Below are positions 24,834-33,224 of a stretch of 64,000 nt of DNA, piece by piece. A program made the position numbers and the translations under genes. Below the pieces are notes generated by a model. The model did no database searches and was not told the DNA's origin. It saw only the letters and a list, made by a program, of their open reading frames with translations. Within the stretch, counting starts at the first letter, position 1. Every line of letters begins with the position of its first letter. The stretch covers positions 1 through 64,000 of the forward strand of contig CAXTBW010000003.1 in the NCBI GenBank assembly GCA_964242925.1, read 5' to 3'. The stretch is from LMUY01 sp964242925 (lineage in GTDB: Bacteria > Pseudomonadota > Alphaproteobacteria > Acetobacterales > Acetobacteraceae).

Positions 24834-27694
24834 GGTTCTTCCTTATCGTGCTGCTTCTGCTGGTGACGTTGCCGGCCTTGGCTGGCGAGCCGGCCGGCGT
24901 GCGTTTGGGGAACCACGACGGGTATGGGCGGGTCGTGTTCGACTTCCCGGCCCCTGTCAGCTTCACGACGGAGCGCGCCGGCGACAAGTTTGTGGTGCGC
25001 TTCGCTGATGGGGGTGAGATCCCATCCGTTGCGGGATCGGTGCGCAACGTGTTGGAAGTTACTGGCGGGGCCTCGGTGGCGACGGTCACGGTGGCGCCTG
25101 GAGCGCGTGTGCGCGCAGTGCGACTTGGCGCGCGCGTGGTGCTGGACGTGCTGGACGCGCAGCCTGCGCGGCCGAGAACGGCACGGCTGGTTCCACCACC
25201 GCAGGTCTCGCCAGCGCGGCAGGCGAGCGCTGCACCGGCTGCAGTGGTGGTTGAGGCGCCGCCAACTGCGGCTGTTGCTCCCGCGCCCGCCCCGGTGATT
25301 GTCCCCGTGCCGGCTGCTGCGGCGGCAGAGCGCGTGCACGACCCGGCGGCGATGCCGATCGTGCAACCCGCGCCGCGCATCCCGGTTGCCCGTGAGACGA
25401 CGCCGGCGATTTCGGCGCCGGCGGCGGCGCCTGCGCCGCTGGCGCTTGCCGCGTCGCGTTATGCGCCCACGTCGGGTGAGGCGGGCGGCGTGTTGCTGCC
25501 GTTCGACCCGACGACGGCTGCTGCGGCGTTTCGCCACGGGGCCGAAGGTTGGGTGGTGTTCGACGAGCGACGTGCGCTGGACCTGTCCGACGTTCGCGGC
25601 GAGCCGGTGCTGGACGGGGCGGTGGTGCAGTTGCTCGAATCGGCCACGCTGGTTCGGGTGAAGACGCCAGAGGGCCGTGCATTGCGCCTGTCGCGGCAAC
25701 CTGGCGGATGGCTGTTGGCCATGGCCGATGCGTCCAGCGCCGCCGTGCCGCTGACGATCGAGTCAAAAGCGCAACGCTTGCTGGCGCCGGTGGCGGGCGC
25801 GGGCCGGGTGGTGACGGCGCCGGACCCAGAATCGGGCCAGAACCTGCTGGTCGGGACGTTGCGCGATGCTGGCCCCGGCGTTCCCGCCGGCCATCGTGCG
25901 CCGGAGTTCGTCATCCGACCCAGTTGGCGAGGCTTGGTGGTGGAACCACTGTCGGACCGGACGCAGTTGCGCGTCGTGCCCGAGGGGTTCGCCATCGAGA
26001 CGGGGGACGCGTTGTCTCAGGCGCCGGACGCAGCGCGCGCGCTGTCCGAGGCGGCGGTGCTGACGCGGCGGTTTGACCTGGCCTCTGAGCCGGCCGGCAG
26101 CCTGCTGCGCCGTTTGCAGGTTCAGGTGGCGGATGAGGCCCGGGCTGCACCCCAGGCCAGGCTGGCGCCCCGCCTGGCTGCTGCGCAGACCATGATCGCG
26201 CTTGGCCTGGGCGCGGAGGCGCAGTCGGTACTGCGTTTGGCGCTTGCCGAGGACCCGCGAGCGGCTGAGGTTCCGGAGTTGACCGGGCTGACGGCGGTGG
26301 CGGCCCTGCTGAGCGGGCGACCGGACGAAGCCGACGGTTTGCTGGACCCGGCGTTGTCCGGCAGCGACGAGGTGGCGCTGTGGCGCGCAGTGCGCGAGGC
26401 CATGCTGCACCGTGCTTCGCCGGAAGCCGCGCCCGTGTTCGCGGCCACGATCGGCTTGGTGCTGTCCTATCCAGCCGCCATTCGCAGCCGACTGCTGCCG
26501 CTTGCGGCAGAGACGATGGCCGAGGGTGGCGCGACAGAGGCTGCGGATGCGCTGTTGGCCAAGTTGCCGAACGAGCCGGGGCTGGTTTTCGCCCGGGCGA
26601 CCCGGTTGGCGGCGAAAGGCGACGCGCCAGGCGCCCTGACGCTGTACGACGCGATGGCGAACGGGCGCGACCGCCTCGCTAGCGCGCGGTCGGGCGCTCG
26701 GGCGGCGCTGCTTCGGCTGGATACCGGCGCGGCCGGGCCGGGAGAGACCGCAAAGGCTTTGGAACGCGGCTTCCTAGCCTGGCGCGGCGACGATCGGGAA
26801 CGTGATTTGCGGTTGCGCGTGAGTTCGCTGCGCGCACAGGCCGGCCAGTGGCGCAGCGCCTTCGACATGCTGCGGGAAACCGCGCCGCTGTACCCGGACA
26901 GCGCGGCGCTGATCCAGGCGCGCACGGCGGCGCTGCTGGCGGATATGTTGCGGGGGCCCGTTGCTGAAACGGCGTCGCCGCTCGAGTGGGTGGCATTGGC
27001 GGACGAGAATGCGGAAGCGATCGCGCGGGCCGACGCTGCAGGGGTGCTGGCCGACAAGTTGACGGCGCTGGACTTGCCGGGCCGGGCCGGGCCGATCATC
27101 GAGCGGATGATGGCGGCGGCCCCAGCCGGCGCCGACCGCGCGCGGCTTGGTGTTCGCTTGGCTGCCATGCGGCTGGGCGAGGGCGTCCCGGACGCGGCTC
27201 GCGCGGCGCTAGCGGCGAGCGATGCGCCGGACCTGCCGGCCGAGCTGACAGAAGCGCGGGGGCTGCTGGATGCTCGCATCCACGTGGCCGTGCATGACGT
27301 CGGCGGTGCGGCCGCGATCCTGTCTCAATTGGGGACGGCGGCTGCCGACGAGCTGCGGGCAGGCGCTCTTGGGGATGCAGGCGATTGGCGCGGATCGGCG
27401 GCGGCGATGGTGTCGCTGGTCGGTCGCAGCGTTCCGGCGGAGGGCGCGCTGACTCCGGCGCAGCAGGATCTCGTGATCCGCCTCGCCTCCGCCCAGGCGC
27501 GGGCTGGCGACGAAGCGGCGCTGCACGCGCTGGGGGCGCAGCAAGCAGCGCGGATCACCGGGCCGCGGGGAGACATGTTCCGGCTTCTGACTGCGGCGCC
27601 GATTAGCGGTGTTGGCGACCTGAAGCGCTCCGCGGGCGAAGTGGCCCTCGCGAGGGCTCTCCCATCGGGTTTGACGGCGTTCGGTTCGCGATAA
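24830..27694 (+). CDS. Large secreted protein, AMIN-like N-domain plus helical (TPR-like) repeats
   Basis: A 954-residue protein of unknown function. Signal peptide MRFFLIVLLLLVTLPALA is followed by an AMIN-like beta domain (residues about 20-105; VRLGNHDGYGRVVFDF). A Pro/Ala/Val linker runs to about 210. A second beta-rich region follows to about 420, then some 500 residues of Ala/Leu/Arg helices with TPR-like spacing (for example MIALGLGAEAQSVLRLALAEDP and DAAADALLAKLP-type pairs). AMIN domains bind peptidoglycan. The start overlaps cheZ (ATGA), so it is co-translated with motor genes and is a candidate periplasmic motor or peptidoglycan-anchoring component. No enzyme motif was found. Confidence 0.75.
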   Translation: MRFFLIVLLLLVTLPALAGEPAGVRLGNHDGYGRVVFDFPAPVSFTTERAGDKFVVRFADGGEIPSVAGSVRNVLEVTGGASVATVTVAPGARVRAVRLGARVVLDVLDAQPARPRTARLVPPPQVSPARQASAAPAAVVVEAPPTAAVAPAPAPVIVPVPAAAAAERVHDPAAMPIVQPAPRIPVARETTPAISAPAAAPAPLALAASRYAPTSGEAGGVLLPFDPTTAAAAFRHGAEGWVVFDERRALDLSDVRGEPVLDGAVVQLLESATLVRVKTPEGRALRLSRQPGGWLLAMADASSAAVPLTIESKAQRLLAPVAGAGRVVTAPDPESGQNLLVGTLRDAGPGVPAGHRAPEFVIRPSWRGLVVEPLSDRTQLRVVPEGFAIETGDALSQAPDAARALSEAAVLTRRFDLASEPAGSLLRRLQVQVADEARAAPQARLAPRLAAAQTMIALGLGAEAQSVLRLALAEDPRAAEVPELTGLTAVAALLSGRPDEADGLLDPALSGSDEVALWRAVREAMLHRASPEAAPVFAATIGLVLSYPAAIRSRLLPLAAETMAEGGATEAADALLAKLPNEPGLVFARATRLAAKGDAPGALTLYDAMANGRDRLASARSGARAALLRLDTGAAGPGETAKALERGFLAWRGDDRERDLRLRVSSLRAQAGQWRSAFDMLRETAPLYPDSAALIQARTAALLADMLRGPVAETASPLEWVALADENAEAIARADAAGVLADKLTALDLPGRAGPIIERMMAAAPAGADRARLGVRLAAMRLGEGVPDAARAALAASDAPDLPAELTEARGLLDARIHVAVHDVGGAAAILSQLGTAAADELRAGALGDAGDWRGSAAAMVSLVGRSVPAEGALTPAQQDLVIRLASAQARAGDEAALHALGAQQAARITGPRGDMFRLLTAAPISGVGDLKRSAGEVALARALPSGLTAFGSR

Positions 27695-27720
27695 TGCGGT
27701 TGAGCACTCCTGGAACATGC

Positions 27721-27827
27721 CAGATAGCGCCGAAAGGCACTTGCGTCCCCCCTCTGCTGGCCGTATCTCCCACCGCCTTGGCCCAAGAGGACGTATACGT
27801 CCAACAGGCTATCTGCTGGTTTGGGGG
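27721..27827 (+). promoter_or_regulatory. Candidate structured leader RNA of speD
   Basis: The 139-base gap before speD can fold. CAGATAGC (27721-27728) pairs perfectly with GCTATCTG (27808-27815). Inside are CTTG-GCC-CAAG (27777-27787) and the perfect palindrome GGACGTATACGTCC (27789-27802). GGGGG (27823-27827), six bases before the start, is the only ribosome-site candidate and could pair with CCCCCC (27747-27752). This layout would allow control of speD translation, but no known riboswitch class was recognised. Confidence 0.4.
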
Positions 27828-27833
27828 TACGTG

Positions 27834-28298
27834 ATGAACGCACTTGCTCAACTGGGGATGGTCTCGGAACTTCCGAGCGAGAACCAGACGACAATCGCCA
27901 CTCTGCCACTGTACGTGACAGAGGAACGGAAGGACTACTTCGTCGAGAAGGACGGCATGAAGTTCGCCGGCATTCATCTTCTCGCCGATTTGTGGGACGC
28001 GGAAAACCTCTCCGACCCGGTTCATATCGACACGGCCTTGCGGGCCGCGGCGGTGCAGGCCGGGGCGACGATCCTGCACAGCCATTTCCACCACTTCTCG
28101 CCAAATGGCGGAGTGTCGGGCGTGGTTGTGTTGGCCGAGAGTCACATCTCGATCCATACATGGCCAGAGCGCCAGTTCGCCGCCGTGGACATCTTCATGT
28201 GCGGCGATTGCAACCCGCATGACGCTATTCCTGTGCTGCAGCGGGCGTTTTTGCCGGGCCGCGTGGATCTCGACGAGCAACGGCGCGGGCAGTTCTAG
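27834..28298 (+). CDS. speD: S-adenosylmethionine decarboxylase proenzyme
   Basis: A 154-residue prokaryotic AdoMetDC giving decarboxylated AdoMet, the aminopropyl donor for spermidine. Self-cleavage occurs in AESHISIHTWPE between Glu102 and Ser103, with Ser103 becoming the pyruvoyl group; the catalytic His and Cys lie in HSHFHHF and FMCGDCNPHDA. ATG 27834 is preferred over GTG 27831 just before it. speE follows after 19 bases. Confidence 0.95.
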   Translation: MNALAQLGMVSELPSENQTTIATLPLYVTEERKDYFVEKDGMKFAGIHLLADLWDAENLSDPVHIDTALRAAAVQAGATILHSHFHHFSPNGGVSGVVVLAESHISIHTWPERQFAAVDIFMCGDCNPHDAIPVLQRAFLPGRVDLDEQRRGQF

Positions 28299-28317
28299 CC
28301 GGCCCTCTGCCGCGCCG

Positions 28318-29172
28318 ATGACCTGGATGGACGAGACGCTGTACCCGGATTGGGCGCAGCGTTTCCGCGTCGTGCGTGAACTCGCGCGGGAACGCTCGCC
28401 GTTTCAGGACATCGTCGTGGTGGAGACGGTTTCACACGGCCGCGTTCTGCTGCTCGACGGCGTGGTGCAGATAACCGAGGCGGACGAATTCGTCTACCAG
28501 GAGATGATCGCGCATGTGCCGCTGCTCCAACATGGAGCGGCGCGCCGCGTGCTGATCGTCGGAGCGGGCGACGGTGGAGTGCTGCGGCGGGTGCTGCAGC
28601 ACTCCACCGTCCAGCGGGCGACCATGGTCGAGATCGACGGCGCCGTGATCAGGCTCGCTCGCGAGCACCTGCCAGGGATCGGCGGCCCGGCGTGGGAAGA
28701 TCCAAGGGCCGAGATCGTCGTAGGCGACGGCATCGCGCATGTCGCCGCAGCGGCGGATGCATCGGTCGAAATCGTCATTGTGGACAGCACCGACCCGACA
28801 GGACCGGGCGAGGCGCTGTTCACTGAGGCGTTCTACCGAAATTGCGCCAGAGTGCTGACGCCAGGCGGATTGCTGGTCAATCAGTGTGGCGTGCCGTTCA
28901 TGCAGGTGGAGGAGTTGCGGGAGACGAGCGCGCTACGGGCAAAGGTCTTCGGCCACGTCACTGCCTTTGTCGCCGCGGCTCCCACTTATGTTGGCGGCTT
29001 CATGGCGCTGGGGCTGGCGTCGGACCGGCCAATCGTTCCAGCGCCGGCGACGGTCGCGGGCGGACGCGCGGCGGCTGCGGGCGTTCTAGGCACGACGCGT
29101 TACTGGTCGCCAGACATCCACGCGGCGTCGTTTGCACTACCGCCGTACATTCTGCAGGCGCTGACAAATTAG
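28318..29172 (+). CDS. speE: Spermidine synthase
   Basis: A 284-residue aminopropyltransferase joining decarboxylated AdoMet and putrescine. Its features are an N-terminal beta domain (LLLDGVVQITEADEFVYQEMIAHVPL), the AdoMet loop VLIVGAGDGGVLRRVLQH, and the gate and catalytic region VDSTDPTGPGEALFTEAFY. The start may be ATG 28318 or 28327. It is coupled in space to speD, so the two-step spermidine branch is expressed together. Confidence 0.95.
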   Translation: MTWMDETLYPDWAQRFRVVRELARERSPFQDIVVVETVSHGRVLLLDGVVQITEADEFVYQEMIAHVPLLQHGAARRVLIVGAGDGGVLRRVLQHSTVQRATMVEIDGAVIRLAREHLPGIGGPAWEDPRAEIVVGDGIAHVAAAADASVEIVIVDSTDPTGPGEALFTEAFYRNCARVLTPGGLLVNQCGVPFMQVEELRETSALRAKVFGHVTAFVAAAPTYVGGFMALGLASDRPIVPAPATVAGGRAAAAGVLGTTRYWSPDIHAASFALPPYILQALTN

Positions 29173-29183
29173 GGTTGTAGTGG

Positions 29184-29211
29184 GGGAGCGTGGGGCCTAT
29201 CTCCCGCTCCC
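29184..29211. terminator. Hairpin after speE (convergent junction)
   Basis: Arms GGGAGCG (29184-29190) and CGCTCCC (29205-29211) are perfectly complementary. Inside, after one bulged T, GGGG (29192-29195) pairs with CTCC (29201-29204) round a CCTAT loop. A second small hairpin GGAGG-AAAG-CCTCC lies at 29289-29302. No T-tract. Confidence 0.6.
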
Positions 29212-29337
29212 GATTAACAGCCAGTTCGGCCGCCGCACGCTTCACCGGTTCCCATCGCGGTTCGCACCCTGTTCGGGTTGCGCGGCCTGGAGGAAAGCCT
29301 CCGTCGGAACGCGGGTCGCTGGGCGGCGGCCGTTCGT

Positions 29338-29628
29338 TTACATCCGGCCGTTCTCGTCGCGCTCCGGGTGACGCTCCCGGGAAGTGTTCGTCGGCTTCGT
29401 GCTGGGACTGGATCCGTCTAGGCTGGACACCTTATCCACATCGGTCCCGCTCTCAACGGACTCGGCATGACTGTCGCGGTCGACCTTCTCGACATTCTGC
29501 GCCCCTGCGCGGGTTCCGCCCGTGATGTCGGCGCCCTTGGCATCCGGCGCCCCGGGCTGCTTGTGGTTGCCGGTGTTCTGTTGTCCGTCCGTATGCTGGA
29601 TCGTCTCTTCGGTGTGCGGCTGCTTCAT
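29338..29628 (-). CDS. Small hydrophilic, probably disordered protein
   Basis: A 96-residue protein starting MKQPHTEETIQHTDGQQ. It is rich in Gln, Asp, Glu, Ser, Thr and Lys, with no hydrophobic core, Cys or membrane segment, and ends ERHPERDENGRM. Composition is unlike the Ala/Arg/Gly-rich shadow frames of this DNA, and GGAG lies eight bases before ATG 29628, so I accept it. It resembles the small hydrophilic stress proteins common in soil alphaproteobacteria. It lies downstream of fliP on the same strand. Function unknown. Confidence 0.55.
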   Translation of the reverse strand: MKQPHTEETIQHTDGQQNTGNHKQPGAPDAKGADITGGTRAGAQNVEKVDRDSHAESVESGTDVDKVSSLDGSSPSTKPTNTSRERHPERDENGRM

Positions 29629-29694
29629 GGGCCAAGCTCCGTTGGTTCGCGGCCACAACGCATGCCGGGCGGCGCTGGTTTGCAGCGGCAGGAG

Positions 29695-30426
29695 CTACAG
29701 GCCGAGCGCGAAGCCGCCCACCAGGCTGCCTGCCACCAGGCGCCACCCGTCCACCAGGACGAAGAAGATCAGCTTGAACGGCAGGCTGATGCTGGTTGGC
29801 GGCAACATCATCATGCCCAGGCTCATCAGCACGCTGCCGACGACCAGGTCAATCACCAGGAACGGCAGGAACAGCAGAAAGCCCATTTCGAATGCGCGGC
29901 GCAATTCCCCGATCAGGAAGGCGGGCACCAGGGCGCGCCAGCTCGCGGCATCCGGCGCAGCGGCCGCGGGCAGGTGGGCGAGGTCCTGGAACAACTGCAA
30001 GTCGGCGCCCCGGACGTTCGCGGCCATGAAGTGGTGGAATGGCTCCGCAGCCAGGCGCAGGCCTTCCAGCTCGCCCACGCGTCCCTCGGTCATCGGCAGC
30101 AGCCCGGCGGCGTAGGCCTGCTCGAAAACCGGCGCCATGACAAAGGCGGTAAGGAACAACGCCAGGCCGATCAGCACGGTGTTTGGCGGGACGCCCTGCG
30201 CGCCGATGGCGGAGCGCAGCAGGGACAGGACGATAACAATGCGGGTGAACCCGGTCATCATCACAAGCAGGCTAGGCGCGACCGAGAGGACGGTGACCAG
30301 CGCGGTTAGTTGCACCAGGCGCCCAGTTGCGCCCGCCTGGCCGGCGGCGCCGAGGTCGATGTTGACCGACTGCGCCATCGCCGCGGCCGGCAGCAGCAGC
30401 AGCAGCGCGACGAGCAGCCATTTCAT
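29695..30426 (-). CDS. fliP: Flagellar type III export gate protein FliP
   Basis: A 243-residue export-gate subunit. The cleavable signal sequence (MKWLLVALLLLLPAAAMAQ) is the usual FliP oddity. Then MMTGFTRIVIVLSLLRSAIGAQGVPPNTVLIGLALFLT and the C-terminal LVPAFLIGELRRAFEMGFLLFLPFLVIDLVVGSVLMSLGMMMLPP, both signature regions. It overlaps fliO by four bases. Confidence 0.98.
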   Translation of the reverse strand: MKWLLVALLLLLPAAAMAQSVNIDLGAAGQAGATGRLVQLTALVTVLSVAPSLLVMMTGFTRIVIVLSLLRSAIGAQGVPPNTVLIGLALFLTAFVMAPVFEQAYAAGLLPMTEGRVGELEGLRLAAEPFHHFMAANVRGADLQLFQDLAHLPAAAAPDAASWRALVPAFLIGELRRAFEMGFLLFLPFLVIDLVVGSVLMSLGMMMLPPTSISLPFKLIFFVLVDGWRLVAGSLVGGFALGL

Positions 30427-30680
30427 GCTGAAGGCTCCGGCAGCCAGCCGACCACGCAATCCTGCGGACCGGTGAGCAGCAGGACGCGCCGCCCGTCGCA
30501 GCGCACCAGCAGCAGGCGCCGTCTCGGGTCCAGCGTGATCTGCTCCTCGACGCGCAGCTGGCCGGTGGCGCCGCGCGGCCGGGCGAAGCGAGTGAGGCGG
30601 GCGAGGCGGCCGGCGAGAACCACTAGCAGGAGAACCGCAGCGAGCGCTCCGGCAGCGGTGAGCAGGGATGTGGTGGTCAT
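30423..30680 (-). CDS. fliO: Flagellar export assembly protein FliO
   Basis: An 85-residue protein: one membrane helix (residues 5-24, LLTAAGALAAVLLLVVLAGRL) and a small beta domain with LRVEEQITLDPRRRLLLVRCDGRRVLLLTGPQD, the FliO/FliZ pattern. It helps FliP fold and oligomerise. Start codon upstream of fliP with ATGA overlap. Confidence 0.9.
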   Translation of the reverse strand: MTTTSLLTAAGALAAVLLLVVLAGRLARLTRFARPRGATGQLRVEEQITLDPRRRLLLVRCDGRRVLLLTGPQDCVVGWLPEPSA

Positions 30681-30729
30681 AGCGTCCTTCCGGCATTTTG
30701 CCTTTGGTCGTCTCAGCCGTTGTTGGCTC

Positions 30730-31026
30730 TCAGGCGGCTTCCGTTTGGGTGCGCAGCGCCTTGGTCAGTTCGTCCACTTCGGCGAGCAAGGTGATGAGAT
30801 GCGGGCGGGAGGCGCGGCCGGAGATTGGCGGCAGGTCGAGCGATTTGGCGCAGAGCAGGCCGATGCCGTGGTCAAGGCCGGCCATCTCGACCGTGCGGCC
30901 GTTCTCCACTAGCAGGCGGGCGATCAGCATGGTGCGCATGAGGCCGTCCGCCATGGCGACGACGGTGTCGAGCGCAGTCGCATCTAGTTCGGCGGCGTCG
31001 GAGATGAACAGGCCGGTCTGGGTCAT
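30730..31026 (-). CDS. Conserved-looking hypothetical, flagellar neighbourhood
   Basis: A 98-residue protein starting MTQTGLFISDAAELDATALDTV. It is predicted mainly helical, with one Cys (LLCAKSLDLPP) and a C-terminal amphipathic helix (LITLLAEVDELTKALRTQ). No signal peptide or membrane segment. It lies 49 bases upstream of fliO and divergent from flgB, and its composition is that of a real soluble protein. I do not recognise the family; an accessory or regulatory role in export-gate or rod assembly is only a guess from position. Confidence 0.65.
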   Translation of the reverse strand: MTQTGLFISDAAELDATALDTVVAMADGLMRTMLIARLLVENGRTVEMAGLDHGIGLLCAKSLDLPPISGRASRPHLITLLAEVDELTKALRTQTEAA

Positions 31027-31109
31027 GCGGCATGCTGACATGGCGAGGTTACCAAACCGTTGCCGGCGCCGTTAACGTCTTTGCAACCATCACCCGGCAG
31101 TATGTGCCC

Positions 31110-31493
31110 ATGGGTGCAAATGACGGCATGGGTATGTTCGACCTTGCGGCTCGGCGGCTTGCCTGGATCGACAGGCGGCAGGGCGTGCTCGCGCAGAACA
31201 TCGCCAACGCGAACACGCCGGGCTACGTGGCGAAGGATCTGCAGCCCTTCGCGCAGAGCCTGGCGCGCGCGCTGCCGGCGCTTGCCGTCACGAGTCCGCT
31301 GCACCTCACGGGCGCCGCAGGATCAGTCGGCATCGACCCGGCGCAACGCCCGGCGGAGCGCGCGCCGGATGGGAACGCGGTTTCAGTGGAGGCGCAGTTG
31401 GTCAAGGTGGCGGACACGGACAGCGCACAGGCGCTCACGATGAACCTGTTTCACAAGTATCTCGGACTGTACCGCATCGCACTCGGCAAATAG
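31110..31493 (+). CDS. flgB: Flagellar proximal rod protein FlgB
   Basis: A 127-residue rod subunit with the N-terminal motif MFDLAARRLAWIDRRQGVLAQNIANANTPGYVAKD and a C-terminal helix (NLFHKYLGLYRIALGK) that packs against it. In-frame ATGs at 31110, 31128 and 31134 are all possible starts; none has a strong ribosome site. It is followed nine bases later by flgC. Confidence 0.94.
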   Translation: MGANDGMGMFDLAARRLAWIDRRQGVLAQNIANANTPGYVAKDLQPFAQSLARALPALAVTSPLHLTGAAGSVGIDPAQRPAERAPDGNAVSVEAQLVKVADTDSAQALTMNLFHKYLGLYRIALGK

Positions 31494-31502
31494 GAACTAG
31501 CC

Positions 31503-31910
31503 ATGGACCTCTCGAAGGCGCTCAGCATTTCCGCCCGCGGGATGGACGCGCAGACCACCCGGTTGCGCGTCATCGCGGAGAACCTGGCCAACCAGGACAC
31601 CACGGGCGACACGCCGGGGGCGGATCCGTACCGGCGCAAGACGGTGACGTTCGAGGACCGGATGGATGCGACGTCCGGCGTGGATGCAGTGCGGGTGAAG
31701 CAGGTTGGCACGGACAAGAGCGCGTTCGGCAGGCGGTACGACCCGTCCCACCCCGCGGCTGACGCGCAGGGCTACGTTCATACGCCGAATGTGAACAGCT
31801 TCGTCGAGGTGATGGACATGCGCGAGGCGCAGCGCTCATACAGCGCGAACCTGAACGTTATGACGGTGACGCGCTCGATGCTGAGCCGCGCGATCGAGCT
31901 GCTGAAGTGA
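31503..31910 (+). CDS. flgC: Flagellar proximal rod protein FlgC
   Basis: A 135-residue rod protein: MDLSKALSISARGMDAQTTRLRVIAENLANQDT at the start and VNSFVEVMDMREAQRSYSANLNVMTVTRSMLSRAIELLK at the end, both diagnostic. AGGAA lies seven bases upstream of the ATG. Its stop overlaps fliE (GTGA). Confidence 0.97.
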   Translation: MDLSKALSISARGMDAQTTRLRVIAENLANQDTTGDTPGADPYRRKTVTFEDRMDATSGVDAVRVKQVGTDKSAFGRRYDPSHPAADAQGYVHTPNVNSFVEVMDMREAQRSYSANLNVMTVTRSMLSRAIELLK

Positions 31911-32200
31911 CGGTCGCGCCCATCTCCGCCGCGACTGCGGCGAGCGCCTACGCGCGTGTGGATGCCGGTCGGCCGGCCAGCCTAGAAGGCTTCGGCAGCG
32001 CGCTGACCGAGGCGTTGCAGGGCGTGGTGGACACCGGGCACGCGGCGGACAAGCAGGCGGCGGCGGGCATCGCTGGGACGGGCAACCTGACGGACGTGGT
32101 GACGGCGGTGAGCCGGGCTGAGCTGGCGCTGCAAAGCACGATGGCCATCCGCGACCGGGTGGTGGCGGCGTACCAGGACATCATGAAAATGCCGATCTGA
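31907..32200 (+). CDS. fliE: Hook-basal body complex protein FliE
   Basis: A 97-residue MS-ring/rod adaptor starting at GTG 31907. The family C-terminus is present (NLTDVVTAVSRAELALQSTMAIRDRVVAAYQDIMKMPI). It is coupled by overlap to flgC and, by one base, to fliQ. Confidence 0.95.
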   Translation: MTVAPISAATAASAYARVDAGRPASLEGFGSALTEALQGVVDTGHAADKQAAAGIAGTGNLTDVVTAVSRAELALQSTMAIRDRVVAAYQDIMKMPI

Positions 32201-32472
32201 TGGATGCCGGCGAGGTTGGCGGGCTGTTGCACGAGATGATGCTGGTGACGCTGAAACTTGGCGGCCCGGTGCTGCTGACGGCGCTGGCGGTTGGCGTGGT
32301 GATGTCGCTGGTGCAGGCGATCACGCAGGTGAACGAGGCGACGCTGGCGTTCGTGCCGAAAGCGGCGGCAATCGTCGGTGTGCTGGCGTTGGCTAGCCCG
32401 TTCATGCTGGCCACACTGAGCGACTACACGCAGCTGCTGTTCGACCGGATTGTCGCCATCGGCGGGCAGTGA
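32200..32472 (+). CDS. fliQ: Flagellar type III export protein FliQ
   Basis: A 90-residue protein with two membrane hairpin helices and the signature LKLGGPVLLTALAVGVVMSLVQAITQVNEATLAFVPK. It forms the export gate with FliP and FliR. Overlaps fliE by one base and the fliR start by one. Confidence 0.97.
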   Translation: MDAGEVGGLLHEMMLVTLKLGGPVLLTALAVGVVMSLVQAITQVNEATLAFVPKAAAIVGVLALASPFMLATLSDYTQLLFDRIVAIGGQ

Positions 32473-33221
32473 TGGACCTCGCGGAGCTGCCGGCGTGGGC
32501 CTACGCCTTCGCGCTGGTGCTTTGCCGATGCGGCGCGGCGGTGACGCTGTTGCCAGGGTTGGGAGAGGCCGAGCCGCCGCCGATGCTGCGGGTCGGGCTG
32601 TCGCTGGCGCTGGTGGCGTTGGTTCTGCCCGGCGTGGGGGCGTTGACGCCGCCGGACGGTTGGGCGGCGGCAAGTGCGGTGGCGGCGGAGCTGGCGTGCG
32701 GCGGTTTGCTTGGGTGGCTGGCGCGATGCGTCGCGCTCGCGCTGCCAATGGCAGGCCAAGTGATCTCGTTCATGCTCGGGCTGTCGAGCGTCATCGTGCC
32801 AGATCCGGAGTTGGGCCAGGCGAGCGGGCTGATGAAACTCTTCTCGTTGGCGACGCCCTTGCTGGTGCTGGGGACGGGGCTGTGGACGCTGCCGGTGGCG
32901 GCGTTGGCGGGCAGCTATGCGCTGGCGCCGCCGGGTCACTTCCTGCTGGTGGCGGATGGGGCGGAGGCGGCGGTGCGCGCGGTCGCGGCGGCGTTTGGGC
33001 TTGCGCTGCGGCTGGCGGCGCCGTTTGTGTTGGCCAGCGTGGTCTGGCAGGCGGCGCTCGGGATATTGGCGCGGCTGATCCCGCAGATGCAGGTGTATTT
33101 CGTGGCGATGCCTGGCCAAATCCTGGGTGGGTTGGCGCTGCTCGGTCTGCTGGCGGCCGGGGTGGCGGATGCCTGGCTGTCGACGGCGCGGGATGCATTC
33201 GCCGCTTTGCCGGGTTTGTAG
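32472..33221 (+). CDS. fliR: Flagellar type III export protein FliR
   Basis: A 249-residue polytopic membrane protein. It has FALVLCRCGAAVTLLPGLGE at the start, a central GQVISFMLGLSSVIVPDPELGQ-type loop, and IPQMQVYFVAMPGQILGG near residue 210, all FliR features. A GTG at 32469 would add one residue. It is four bases before flhB. Confidence 0.96.
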   Translation: MDLAELPAWAYAFALVLCRCGAAVTLLPGLGEAEPPPMLRVGLSLALVALVLPGVGALTPPDGWAAASAVAAELACGGLLGWLARCVALALPMAGQVISFMLGLSSVIVPDPELGQASGLMKLFSLATPLLVLGTGLWTLPVAALAGSYALAPPGHFLLVADGAEAAVRAVAAAFGLALRLAAPFVLASVVWQAALGILARLIPQMQVYFVAMPGQILGGLALLGLLAAGVADAWLSTARDAFAALPGL

Positions 33222-33224
33222 GCA

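Noticed and set aside
29180..29337. Small plus-strand frame after speE
   Set aside because: It starts within the hairpin region, lacks a ribosome site and has shadow-like Arg/Ser composition.
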